Below are positions 16,644-24,813 of a stretch of DNA of 64,000 nt, piece by piece. The position numbers and the translations under genes were made by a program. Source of the DNA: Streptomyces rishiriensis (lineage in GTDB: Bacteria > Actinomycetota > Actinomycetes > Streptomycetales > Streptomycetaceae); assembly GCF_003112535.1 (NCBI RefSeq), contig NZ_BEWA01000020.1, positions 1-64,000 of the forward strand, in the 5' to 3' direction. A model generated the notes under the pieces. The model searched no databases and was not told where the DNA came from. It was given only the letters and a program-made list of their open reading frames with translations. Position 1 is the first letter of the stretch, and each line of letters starts with the position of its first letter.

Positions 16644-18068
16644 ATGTCCAGGGAGCAACGCGGGCCGAACGAAAAACTCGGCGCCGTTCTCGCCCTCGCG
16701 GGAATCAGCAACGCAGGACTCGCACGACGCGTCAACGACCTCGGCGCTCAACGCGGGTTGACTCTTCGCTACGACAAGACCTCCGTGGCGCGCTGGGTGT
16801 CGAAGGGCATGGTGCCGCAGGGCGCCGCGCCCCACCTCATCGCTGCCGCCATCGGTCAGAAGCTCGGCCGTCCGGTGCCGCTCCACGAGATCGGCCTGGC
16901 GGACGCGGATCCCGCGCCCGAAGTGGGCCTCGCCTTCCCCAGGGACGTCGGCCAGGCCGTGCGCTCCGCCACGGACCTCTACCGCCTCGATCTCGCGGGC
17001 CGCCGGGCCGGCTCCGGAGGCATCTGGCAGTCACTGGCCGGATCGTTCGCAGTAAGCGCGTACGCCACGCCCGCCTCCAGGTGGCTGATAACCCCGGCCG
17101 ACAGTTCGGTGGCGCGGGAGGTCCACCTCGTGGAGGAGTCCGGCGCACCGCTCAAAGTCGGCCACAGCGACGTGCAGAAGCTGCGGGAGGCCGCCGAGGA
17201 CGCCAGGCGCTGGGACTCCAAGTACGGAGGCGGCGACTGGCGTTCGTCCATGGTCCCCGAATGTCTGCGGGTGGAGGCGGCCCCGCTGCTGCTCGGCTCG
17301 TACTCCGACGAAGTGGGACGCGCGCTGTTCGGCGCGAGCGCCGAGCTGACCCGGCTGGCGGGCTGGATGGCCTTCGACACCGGCCAGCAGGAGGCCGCCC
17401 AGCGGTACTACATCCAGGCGCTGCGGCTGGCCCGCGCGGCGGCCGACGTACCCCTCGGGGGCTATGTGCTGGCCTCCATGTCGCTGCAGGCCACCTACCG
17501 CGGCTTCGGCGACGAAGGCGTCGACCTCGCGCAGGCCGCGCTGGAGCGCAACAGAGGGCTGGCGACCGCGCGCACCATGAGCTTCTTCCGGCTCGTCGAG
17601 GCACGCGCCCACGCACGCGCCGGGGACGCGCACGCGGCCGGCGCGGCGCTGAAGGCCGCCGAGGGCTGGCTGGAGCGGTCCCGCGAGGGCGACCACGACC
17701 CGTCCTGGCTCGGCTTCTACTCCTACGACCGCTTCGCCGCCGACGCCGCCGAGTGCTACCGCGACCTGAAGGCGCCGCGCCAGGTGCGGCGGTTCACCGA
17801 GCAGGCGCTGTCCCAGCCGACGGAGGAGTTCGTGCGGTCGCACGGGCTACGGCTCGTGGTCTCGGCGGTCGCCGAGCTGGAGTCGGGCAACCTCGACGCG
17901 GCCTGCGAGCAGGGGGTGCGGGCGGTGGAGGTGGCCGGGCGCATCTCGTCCGCGCGGACCACGGAGTACGTCAAGGATCTGCTGCACCGGCTGGAGCCCT
18001 ACGGCGACGAGCCGCGCGTGGTGGAGCTGCGGGAGCGGGCCCGGCCGCTGCTCATGACGCCGGCGTGA
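16644..18068 (+). CDS. Sporulation-associated regulator, ORF1590/NsdA-like
   Basis: A 474-residue protein typical of Streptomyces developmental regulators. The N-terminus (NEKLGAVLALAGISNAGLAR ... TSVARWVSKGMVPQG) resembles a helix-turn-helix that binds DNA. The rest is alpha-helical with TPR-like repeats (YYIQALRLARAA, AQAALERNRGLA, ARAHARAGDAHAAG). It resembles the family of S. griseus ORF1590, a gene needed for normal sporulation. Start ATG 16644 has GAGGGGTGG upstream; an in-frame ATG at 16560 lies upstream of the predicted -10 box and so is unlikely. It diverges from the asparagine-synthase-like gene. Confidence 0.82.
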   Translation: MSREQRGPNEKLGAVLALAGISNAGLARRVNDLGAQRGLTLRYDKTSVARWVSKGMVPQGAAPHLIAAAIGQKLGRPVPLHEIGLADADPAPEVGLAFPRDVGQAVRSATDLYRLDLAGRRAGSGGIWQSLAGSFAVSAYATPASRWLITPADSSVAREVHLVEESGAPLKVGHSDVQKLREAAEDARRWDSKYGGGDWRSSMVPECLRVEAAPLLLGSYSDEVGRALFGASAELTRLAGWMAFDTGQQEAAQRYYIQALRLARAAADVPLGGYVLASMSLQATYRGFGDEGVDLAQAALERNRGLATARTMSFFRLVEARAHARAGDAHAAGAALKAAEGWLERSREGDHDPSWLGFYSYDRFAADAAECYRDLKAPRQVRRFTEQALSQPTEEFVRSHGLRLVVSAVAELESGNLDAACEQGVRAVEVAGRISSARTTEYVKDLLHRLEPYGDEPRVVELRERARPLLMTPA

Positions 18069-18203
18069 AAGTGAGCCGTGCGCAGGTGGGCGCGGGAAGA
18101 CGAGGGAAGGACCCGCGCCCCTGAACCATGAGGGGCCCCGCCCCGGGTTTGAAGGCGTTGTCAGTGGCGCAGTGCACTATCGATGCCGGGAGGTGGTGTG
18201 CAC

Positions 18204-19412
18204 GTGTCGAAGATCGCTCACGACTGTGACGTGCTCGTGGTCGGCGGGGGCATCGTCGGGCTGTCCACGGCGTACGCGATCACGCGGGCGGCGCCCGGCA
18301 CGCGGGTGACGGTGCTGGAGAAGGAGCCGGGAGCGGCCCGGCACCAGACGGGGCGCAACAGCGGCGTCATCCACAGCGGGATCTACTACCGGCCGGGCTC
18401 GCTCAAGGCGCGGTACGCGGTGCGGGGCGCCGTCGAGATGACGAAGTTCTGCGCGGAGTACGGCATCCCGCACGCCGTGACCGGCAAGCTGATCGTCGCC
18501 ACGGACCGGGCCGAGCTGCCCCGGCTGCACGCGCTGGCGCAGCGCGGCCGGGAGAACGGGATCCCGGTGCGGGAACTGGGCGCCGCCCAGATCACGGAGT
18601 ACGAGCCCGAGGTGCGGGGGCTCGCCGCCCTCCATGTGGGCACCACCGGGATCTGCGACTACTCGGCCGTCGCACAGCAGCTGGGGGCGGCTTCGGGGGC
18701 GGAGATCCGCTACGGCGCGCAGGTCGTGCGCATCGACCGGCGCCCCGAGCGCGGGGTCGCCGTGCTCACCTCGCGCGGGGACGTCGTACGGGGCCGGGTG
18801 CTGGTGAACTGCGCCGGGCTGTACTGCGACGAGATCGCCCGGCTGACGGGGGACGAGCCGGAGGTGCGGATCGTGCCGTTCCGGGGCGAGTACTACGAGC
18901 TGGCCCGGCCCGACCTGGTGCGCGGACTGGTGTACCCGGTGCCCGATCCCGCGTTCCCGTTCCTCGGGGTGCACCTGACCAGAGGCATCGACGGCGGCGT
19001 GCACGTCGGACCCAACGCCGTGCCGGCGCTGGCCCGCGAGGGCTACGGGTGGGGCGTCGTACGGCCCGGGGAGGCCCTGGCGACGGCGGCGTGGCCCGGA
19101 GTGTGGCGGATGGGGCGACGGCACTGGCGGTACGGGCTGGGCGAGCTGCGGCGGTCGGTGTCGAAGGCGGCGTTCGTCGACGCGGTGCGCCGGCTGCTGC
19201 CGGCGGTCGAGGAGGGGGACCTGGTGCGCACGGCGGCCGGGGTGCGGGCGCAGGCGGTACTGCGGGACGGCGGCCTGGTGGACGACTTCCTCATCCGGGA
19301 GGGCCCGCGGGCCGTCCACGTGCTGAACGCCCCCTCTCCGGCGGCGACGGCCTCGCTGCCGATCGGCCGTGAGGTGGCCCGCAGAGCGCTGGACGCGCTG
19401 ACGAGCGCGTGA
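18204..19412 (+). CDS. lhgO: L-2-hydroxyglutarate oxidase
   Basis: About 402 residues of the FAD-dependent DAO superfamily. CDVLVVGGGIVGLSTAYAI binds the FAD ADP moiety, and the HQTGRNSGVIHSGIYYRPGS segment is diagnostic of LhgO/L2HGDH proteins. They oxidise L-2-hydroxyglutarate to 2-oxoglutarate, a metabolite-repair step, and pass electrons to the quinone pool or oxygen. GGGAGG at 18188-18193 suggests GTG 18204 or GTG 18198; ATG 18183 is also in frame but lies before that site. The stop codon overlaps an in-frame GTG of the trmB frame. Confidence 0.87.
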   Translation: MSKIAHDCDVLVVGGGIVGLSTAYAITRAAPGTRVTVLEKEPGAARHQTGRNSGVIHSGIYYRPGSLKARYAVRGAVEMTKFCAEYGIPHAVTGKLIVATDRAELPRLHALAQRGRENGIPVRELGAAQITEYEPEVRGLAALHVGTTGICDYSAVAQQLGAASGAEIRYGAQVVRIDRRPERGVAVLTSRGDVVRGRVLVNCAGLYCDEIARLTGDEPEVRIVPFRGEYYELARPDLVRGLVYPVPDPAFPFLGVHLTRGIDGGVHVGPNAVPALAREGYGWGVVRPGEALATAAWPGVWRMGRRHWRYGLGELRRSVSKAAFVDAVRRLLPAVEEGDLVRTAAGVRAQAVLRDGGLVDDFLIREGPRAVHVLNAPSPAATASLPIGREVARRALDALTSA

Positions 19413-19501
19413 GCCACGGCGTCGCCGGGCGCGCGCCCGGCTCCGCACGCCCGGCTCCGCGCCGTACCCACCTGCCGGGCCCCCGTAAAATCGTCCTCAC
19501 T

Positions 19502-20347
19502 GTGTCTGATTCCGTGAACACCCCCGCAGCCCCCCAGCCCTCCCCCGGCGGCGAGCACCACCACCCGGGTGAGTCCGTCCGGCGCACCCGTGCCAAGGGG
19601 GAGCCCCGCTTCCCCGACGGGCCGAAGGCCGATCCCGCCGGTTCGCACTTCGAGCGGCGTATCCGGAGCTTCCAGCCCCGTCGCAGCCGGGTGACGGCCG
19701 GGCAGGCGGACGCGCTGCAGCGGCTGTGGGCCAAGTGGGGGCTGGACATCGACGGTCACCCCGTCGACCTCGCCGGGCTGTTCGGCGGCGAGCGCCCGGT
19801 CGTGCTGGAGATCGGCTTCGGCATGGGCGAGGCCACCGCGCAGATGGCGGCCGCCGACCCGGGGACCGACATCCTCGCAGTCGACGTGCACACGCCAGGC
19901 CAGGGCAATCTGCTCAACCTCGCGGAGCACCACGGGCTCACCAACGTCCGGGTCGCCAACGGCGACGCGATCATCCTGCTGCGCGAGATGCTGCCCGCGG
20001 ACTCGCTCGACGGGCTGCGGGTCTACTTCCCCGACCCCTGGCCCAAGAAGCGCCACCACAAGCGGCGTCTCATCCAGCCGGAGTTCCTCGACCTGGCCGC
20101 GACGCGGCTGAAGCCCGGCGCGATCGTGCACTGCGCCACGGACTGGGAGCCGTACGCGGAACAGATGCTGGAGGTGCTCACCGGGCACCCCGAGTTCGAG
20201 AACACCCGGACCGACGGCGGGTTCGCGCCCCGGCCCGAGTTCCGCCCGCTGACCCGTTTCGAGGGGCAGGGTCTGGACAAGGGCCACGTGGTGAACGATC
20301 TGCTCTTCCGTCGCGTACAGCATCGCGTCCGGCCCGGGGATCGCTGA
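19502..20347 (+). CDS. trmB: tRNA (guanine-N7)-methyltransferase
   Basis: About 281 residues. It forms m7G46 in the variable loop of tRNAs using SAM. VLEIGFGMGEATAQMA is the SAM-binding motif, and the TrmB signature RVYFPDPWPKKRHHKRR with its Asp and basic residues is present. The frame is open from GTG 19409, which overlaps the lhgO stop. I prefer GTG 19502, because TAAAAT at 19486-19491 looks like a -10 box placing the transcript start at or next to the GTG, i.e. a leaderless mRNA. The N-terminal 60 residues are Pro/Gly-rich and unconserved. Confidence 0.92.
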   Translation: MSDSVNTPAAPQPSPGGEHHHPGESVRRTRAKGEPRFPDGPKADPAGSHFERRIRSFQPRRSRVTAGQADALQRLWAKWGLDIDGHPVDLAGLFGGERPVVLEIGFGMGEATAQMAAADPGTDILAVDVHTPGQGNLLNLAEHHGLTNVRVANGDAIILLREMLPADSLDGLRVYFPDPWPKKRHHKRRLIQPEFLDLAATRLKPGAIVHCATDWEPYAEQMLEVLTGHPEFENTRTDGGFAPRPEFRPLTRFEGQGLDKGHVVNDLLFRRVQHRVRPGDR

Positions 20348-20414
20348 CCGGTCAAAGGATCACCGACCGACCGCCCTCCGCACCACAGTCCCCTCCCTCG
20401 TTAGGGTCGATGCC

Positions 20415-21878
20415 GTGGCCATCAGTTTTCCGTTTCCGCCCTACCCGCCGCATCCGCCCGGCGGGGCGCCCGAGGACGGTGTGCTCAGGCACGCGCACTG
20501 GTGGCAGCGCAGATGGGTGCGGTACGGGGCGCTGATCACCCTGCTCACCCTGTCCGGGCTGGTCATCCTCGCGCTGGTGCGCGAACAGACCGGGACCGAG
20601 GGTTTCCTGGTCGGGCTGGGTCTCGCGGTGCTGCCCGTGCCGCTGCTCGTCGCCGCCTTCCGGTGGCTCGACCGGGTCGAGCCGGGGCCCTGGCGCAACC
20701 TGGTGTTCGCCTTCGCCTGGGGCGCGTGCGCGGCGGCGCTGATAGCCATCGTCGCCAACAGCTTCGCGACCCGCTGGATAGCCACCGCCACGGCCGACCC
20801 GTCCAGCGCGGACACCCTGGGGGCGACCGTCATAGCGCCGATCGTCGAGGAGTCCGCCAAGGCCGCGGCCGTCCTGCTCGTGTTCCTCTTCCGCAGGCGG
20901 GACTTCACCGGCATCGTCGACGGCGTCGTCATAGCCGGGATCACCGCCACCGGCTTCGCGTTCACCGAGAACATCCTCTACCTCGGCACCGCCTTCGGCA
21001 CCGACCAGCTCACGGGCGACACCGGCATCGCCTCGGTCACCGCCGCGACCTTCTTCGTGCGCGTCATCATGTCGCCGTTCGCGCACCCCCTGTTCACCGT
21101 GCTGACCGGCATCGGCTTCGGCGTCGCCGCGCTCTCCGGGGACCGTCAGCACCTGCGACGCGTGCTGCTTCCGCTGGGCGGCCTGCTTCTCGCCATGGGC
21201 ATGCACGCCCTGTGGAACGGCTCGTCGACGTTCGGCGAGTTCGGCTTCTTCGCGGTGTACGCGGCGTTCATGCTGCCCGCGCTCGGGCTGCTGACCTGGC
21301 TGGTGGTGTGGACCCGGCAGCGGGAGCTGCGCACCGTCCGCGAGGAGCTGCCCGCCTACGCGGCCGCCGGCTGGCTCACCCCGGCCGAGCCGTTCGCCCT
21401 CGCCTCGATGCGGGCCCGACGGCTGGCCAGGAACCACGCCGGCCGCCACCTGGGCAAGGCGGCGGCGCGGGAGGTGGCCCGGTACGAGGCGTACGCGACG
21501 TCCCTCGCGTTCCTTCGGCACCGGGGCCGACGAGGACGCGCGAACGCGGACTTCGTCGTACGGGAGCGGGAACTGCTGAACGAGCTGTGGCGCCGCAAGG
21601 ACGTCGCCCGGCCCGCGCTGGACCACGCGGCCCGGATGACGGCGCCTCCGGTCCGGGTGGTTCCGCCTCCCTGGCCGGTGCACGGGGCGTACGGGTACGG
21701 TCCGGGTCACGGACCGCTCCAGCCGTACGGTCAGGCCCCCGGCCCGGGGTACGGCTACGGGTATCCGCCGGGCCCCGCGTACGGCGGCCCGGCCGGACCG
21801 GCCCCCGGGCACCCCACGGGTCAGGGCGGCCCCGGACACCCGGCGGACCCGCGCCCCTCCCCCTACCCGTACCGCTAG
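20415..21878 (+). CDS. PrsW-family intramembrane metalloprotease
   Basis: A 487-residue polytopic protein of the PrsW/CPBP-related membrane proteases. The conserved EEExxK-type motif appears as VEESAKAAAV, followed by FTENILY, SPFAHPLFT and MHALWN, whose Glu and His residues form the metal site. B. subtilis PrsW cleaves an anti-sigma factor; the substrate here is unknown. The C-terminal tail is Pro/Gly/Tyr-rich. TTAGGGT followed by the GTG at 20415 suggests a leaderless transcript. The TAG stop lies inside a 26-bp tandem repeat whose other copies read TGG at the equivalent place. Confidence 0.88.
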   Translation: MAISFPFPPYPPHPPGGAPEDGVLRHAHWWQRRWVRYGALITLLTLSGLVILALVREQTGTEGFLVGLGLAVLPVPLLVAAFRWLDRVEPGPWRNLVFAFAWGACAAALIAIVANSFATRWIATATADPSSADTLGATVIAPIVEESAKAAAVLLVFLFRRRDFTGIVDGVVIAGITATGFAFTENILYLGTAFGTDQLTGDTGIASVTAATFFVRVIMSPFAHPLFTVLTGIGFGVAALSGDRQHLRRVLLPLGGLLLAMGMHALWNGSSTFGEFGFFAVYAAFMLPALGLLTWLVVWTRQRELRTVREELPAYAAAGWLTPAEPFALASMRARRLARNHAGRHLGKAAAREVARYEAYATSLAFLRHRGRRGRANADFVVRERELLNELWRRKDVARPALDHAARMTAPPVRVVPPPWPVHGAYGYGPGHGPLQPYGQAPGPGYGYGYPPGPAYGGPAGPAPGHPTGQGGPGHPADPRPSPYPYR

Positions 21879-21938
21879 ACCGCAGGCCCTACCCGTACCG
21901 CTGGGCCGCAGGCCCTACCCGTACCGCTGGGCCGCAGG
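21861..21938. repeat. 26-bp tandem repeat, three copies, overlapping the protease stop
   Basis: Units at 21861-21886, 21887-21912 and 21913-21938 begin CCCTACCCGTACCGCT. The first copy has TAGACC and serves as the end of the preceding gene; the other two have TGGGCC. A second, 18-bp repeat (GTCCCGCCAACGGCTGCC, two copies, 21986-22021) follows. Confidence 0.92.
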
Positions 21939-22045
21939 GCCGGCCGACGGACACCGGCAGCCACCGCCGTCCCGGCAGCCACCGCGTCCCGCCAACGGCT
22001 GCCGTCCCGCCAACGGCTGCCTTCCCGGCCGGGTGACCCCTCGGG

Positions 22046-22990
22046 TCAGGCCGAAGCCCGGGTCAGGGCGGCGATCTCGGTGCTCGTCAGTTCCAGGTCC
22101 GCCAGGGCCAGCAGCGCGGGCAGCTGCTCCGGCGTCCGGGCGGAGGCGATCGGTGCGGCCACCGTCGGCTGCGCGGCGAGCCAGGCCAGGGCGACCGTGG
22201 CGACCTGCGTGTCGTGGGCCCGAGCGATCTCGTCCAGGGCGGTGAGGACCCGGCGGCCGCGCTCCGTGTCGAGGTGCTTGGCCGCGCCGGCGGAACGGGC
22301 GCTCTCCACCGTCGTACCGGGCCGGTACTTGCCGGTGAGGAAGCCGGAGGCCAGCGAGAAGTACGGGACGGCGGCGAGACCGAAGCGGGCGGCGACGTCC
22401 TGCAGGCCGCCCTCGTAGGTGTCGCGCGAGACCAGGTTGTAGTGCGGCTGGAGGGCGACGTACCTGGCCAGGCCCTCGCGGTCGGAGAACTCCAGGGACT
22501 CCTGGAGGCGTTCGGGAGAGATGTTGGAGGCGGCGATGTGCCGCACCTTGCCCGCCCTCACCAGCTCGTCGAGCGCGCCGACGATCTCCTCGACAGGCAC
22601 CTCGGTCTTGTCGAAGTGCGTGTAGTAGAGGTCGATGCGGTCGGTGTCCAGGCGGCGGAGCGAGGCGTCCGCGGCGGCCTTGATGTTGTCGGCGGACAGG
22701 CCCGGGAACTCGGGGTGCTGGCTCACCTTGGTGGCGATCACGACGTCGTCGCGGTTGCCGCGGGCCTTCAGCCACCTGCCGAGGACGGTCTCGGACTCAC
22801 CGCCCGAGTTGCCGTCGGCCCAGGCCGAATAGGAGTCGGCGGTGTCGACGAAGTTGCCGCCCGCGGCCGCGTAGGCGTCGAGCACGGCGAAGGAGGCCGC
22901 CTCGTCCGCGGTCCAGCCGAAGACGTTGCCGCCGAGGGCGAGGGGGAAGACCTCGAGGCCGGAGGAGCCGAGTGCGCGAAGAACAGTCAT
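22046..22990 (-). CDS. Aldo/keto reductase
   Basis: A 314-residue TIM-barrel oxidoreductase using NADPH. The AKR tetrad is visible: Asp and Tyr in FVDTADSYSAW, Lys in VVIATKVSQHPEF and His in LYYTHFDK. The C-terminal GAPIASARTPEQLPALL segment binds the cofactor phosphate. It resembles the general-stress AKR class of actinobacteria and probably reduces aldehydes or ketones. ATG start at 22990. It stands alone, with its 3' end facing the protease gene. Confidence 0.93.
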   Translation of the reverse strand: MTVLRALGSSGLEVFPLALGGNVFGWTADEAASFAVLDAYAAAGGNFVDTADSYSAWADGNSGGESETVLGRWLKARGNRDDVVIATKVSQHPEFPGLSADNIKAAADASLRRLDTDRIDLYYTHFDKTEVPVEEIVGALDELVRAGKVRHIAASNISPERLQESLEFSDREGLARYVALQPHYNLVSRDTYEGGLQDVAARFGLAAVPYFSLASGFLTGKYRPGTTVESARSAGAAKHLDTERGRRVLTALDEIARAHDTQVATVALAWLAAQPTVAAPIASARTPEQLPALLALADLELTSTEIAALTRASA

Positions 22991-23145
22991 GGTTCAACTC
23001 AACGGTCACGGGTGGCACGCCCATTCCACGCGGCCCGCGAAGAACGTGTGAACGGGGCGTGGTGCACCCCGCCCGTCGGGGTCTTCCCGAGGACGTGTTC
23101 CGGGACGTCCCCGAGGGGGCGTTCTCCGGGACGTCCCCGGGCGTC

Positions 23146-24168
23146 TCAGGGGTTGAGGCCCTTGCTGCGCAGCCAGGCCGCCGGGTCGATGCCGGTGGGG
23201 TTGCCGTCCGGGTGCACCTCCAGGTGGAGGTGCGCGCCGGTCACGTTCCCGGTCGCGCCCACGCGGCCGATCACCTCGCCGGTGGCGACCTTCTGGCCGA
23301 CGCTGACGTTGATCGACGACTGGTGGCAGAACCACAGCTCGGTGCCGTCGTCCAGCGTGAGGATGGTGCGGTAGCCGTAGGAACCGGCCCAGCCCGCCTC
23401 GGTGACGGTGCCGCTGTGGACGGCCTTGATGAGAGTGCCGGTGGGCGCTGCGAAGTCGAGACCGGTGTGGTAGCCGGAGGACCAGAGCGAGCCGGCCTGA
23501 CCGAAGGTCGAGGTGATGGTGTACGAGGAGGTCGGCAGCGTGAACTGCTTGGCCAGTTCGGCCAGGCGCGCGGCCTCGGCCTTCGCGGCGGCTTCGTCGG
23601 CGGCCTTCTTCTTGGCGGCGGCGGCCTTGGCCTGCGCTTCCTTCTCGGCCTTGGCGACGGCGTCGGCCTCGGCCTTCTTCGCGGCGGCCGCGGCCTTGAC
23701 CTGGTACTGGGTCTGCTGCGACTCGACCTGCGCCATGATCCGGCTGCGCAGGGCCTCGCCCGCGTCGGCGGCGCTGTCGTCGGTGTCGACGGCCGCCTCG
23801 GACCCGAAGTCGGCCAGGGCGGACGCGGCCTCCGGGGCGGGGGCGTCGTCGGAGATGAGCGAGCCCACGTTCGGCAGGTCGGGGATCGAGATGGAGACCG
23901 GGGCCTTGCCGGTGTTGGCGCTGGCCATCCCGCCCGCGCTGACTGCGGCTATGACGCCGACGCCGAGGACGGTGGAGCTGCGGGCGAACCCGCCGCCGCG
24001 CTGCTTGGCGACCCGGTGCTTGCCCCGGACCGGGCGGACGGACTCCGCGGTGGGGTTCCATTCCTCCCAGGGGCCCTCGTCGGTGCGGTAGTCGCCGTAG
24101 CCGAAGATCTCGGTGGACCGCTGGGTCGGCGCGTACGGGGCCTCGGGGGCAGGCGGGTTGGACGCCAC
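23146..24168 (-). CDS. M23 (LytM-type) cell-wall peptidase
   Basis: A 340-residue exported endopeptidase likely to cut peptidoglycan cross-links. A hydrophobic segment at about 66-86 (SSTVLGVGVIAAVSAGGMASA) acts as signal peptide after a long cytoplasmic N-terminus. An Ala/Lys/Glu-rich coiled coil (about 150-205) leads to the M23 domain, whose zinc ligands are in HTGLDFAAP and HLHLEVHP. GTG start at 24168 with AAAGGAG upstream. The 5' leader carries a ydaO-type riboswitch, so expression should respond to cyclic di-AMP, as for other actinobacterial cell-wall hydrolases. Confidence 0.93.
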   Translation of the reverse strand: MASNPPAPEAPYAPTQRSTEIFGYGDYRTDEGPWEEWNPTAESVRPVRGKHRVAKQRGGGFARSSTVLGVGVIAAVSAGGMASANTGKAPVSISIPDLPNVGSLISDDAPAPEAASALADFGSEAAVDTDDSAADAGEALRSRIMAQVESQQTQYQVKAAAAAKKAEADAVAKAEKEAQAKAAAAKKKAADEAAAKAEAARLAELAKQFTLPTSSYTITSTFGQAGSLWSSGYHTGLDFAAPTGTLIKAVHSGTVTEAGWAGSYGYRTILTLDDGTELWFCHQSSINVSVGQKVATGEVIGRVGATGNVTGAHLHLEVHPDGNPTGIDPAAWLRSKGLNP

Positions 24169-24185
24169 GCGGGCGCACTCCTTTC

Positions 24186-24345
24186 CTTCCGTCGCCTACC
24201 GGGTTAGCTGACGGGTTCGGAGCGGGAAGGTCTCCTACGCGCGTATACCGGCCGTGGACTCTACGAGTTCACGGCGGCTTCCGCGTGATTCACCCCAAGG
24301 TGGTGGTTCCCCGGTTCCCTTGCGGGATTCGGCGCGTGCGCACGG
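24186..24345 (-). ncRNA. Cyclic di-AMP (ydaO/yuaA) riboswitch
   Basis: Read on the minus strand the leader contains the conserved blocks of the ydaO class: CCGAATCCCGC, GGGAACCGGGGAACCACC, TTGGGGTGAATC, and near the 3' end CCGAACCCGTCAGCTAACC followed by GGTAGGCGACGG. These are the hallmark sequences of the c-di-AMP sensor. It ends 17 nt before the GTG of the M23 peptidase. Ligand binding normally reduces expression of the downstream gene. Bounds are approximate to about 10 nt. Confidence 0.92.
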
Positions 24346-24636
24346 AGCCGGCTCTGTTGCCGGCTGGGACGGCCGCGCTGCGTTATCGAACGTTAATAGA
24401 CCCAGGGGTAGGTTTCCAAGCTGTTCTGCTTGATCAATAACATTTCCGACCTGGACTTTCAGGCCACCAGCGGTCGAAAACGGGCGAGTTGACCTCGGCC
24501 ACGCACACCCCGGCAGCCACAGGGGTTCTGACGACGGCTCAGTTGCTCTGCGCAGGGCGGTCGTGCGGTCACAGAACGTGAGAGTCCGTCTCCGGCGAAG
24601 CCTCGGGGGAGACCTCGGAGGCTCGGGGGGAAAACA
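24346..24636. promoter_or_regulatory. Promoter region upstream of riboswitch
   Basis: No gene seen. The stretch 24380-24460 is AT-rich for this genome and, on the minus strand, contains candidate -10 hexamers (GATAAC, TATTAA) that could start the riboswitch transcript. I cannot pick one promoter with confidence. Confidence 0.3.
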
Positions 24637-24672
24637 CCGAGGGCCGGAACCCTTTCGGATTCCGGCCCTCGG
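24637..24672 (-). terminator. Terminator of initiator tRNA gene
   Basis: A 13-bp perfect stem (CCGAGGGCCGGAA and complement) with a 10-nt loop, followed on the minus strand by GTGTTTTCC. It lies directly 3' of the tRNA gene. Confidence 0.85.
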
Positions 24673-24679
24673 CCTTCAG

Positions 24680-24753
24680 TAGCGGGGACAGGATTTGAAC
24701 CTGCGACCTCTGGGTTATGAGCCCAGCGAGCTACCGAGCTGCTCCACCCCGCG
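24680..24753 (-). tRNA. Initiator tRNA-Met (CAT)
   Basis: A complete cloverleaf without encoded CCA. The anticodon loop CTCATAA gives CAT, and the anticodon stem has three consecutive G-C pairs next to the loop (CTGGG/CCCAG), the mark of initiator tRNA. Position 1 is C opposite U72, unpaired, which is the other initiator feature. The T-arm is GCAGG TTCAAAT CCTGT. Confidence 0.92.
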
Positions 24754-24813
24754 TCGTTGTGACTCCAGTCTACGCTACTTCCGGGGCGTGAATGACCACG
24801 GTCCTCCGCAGCC

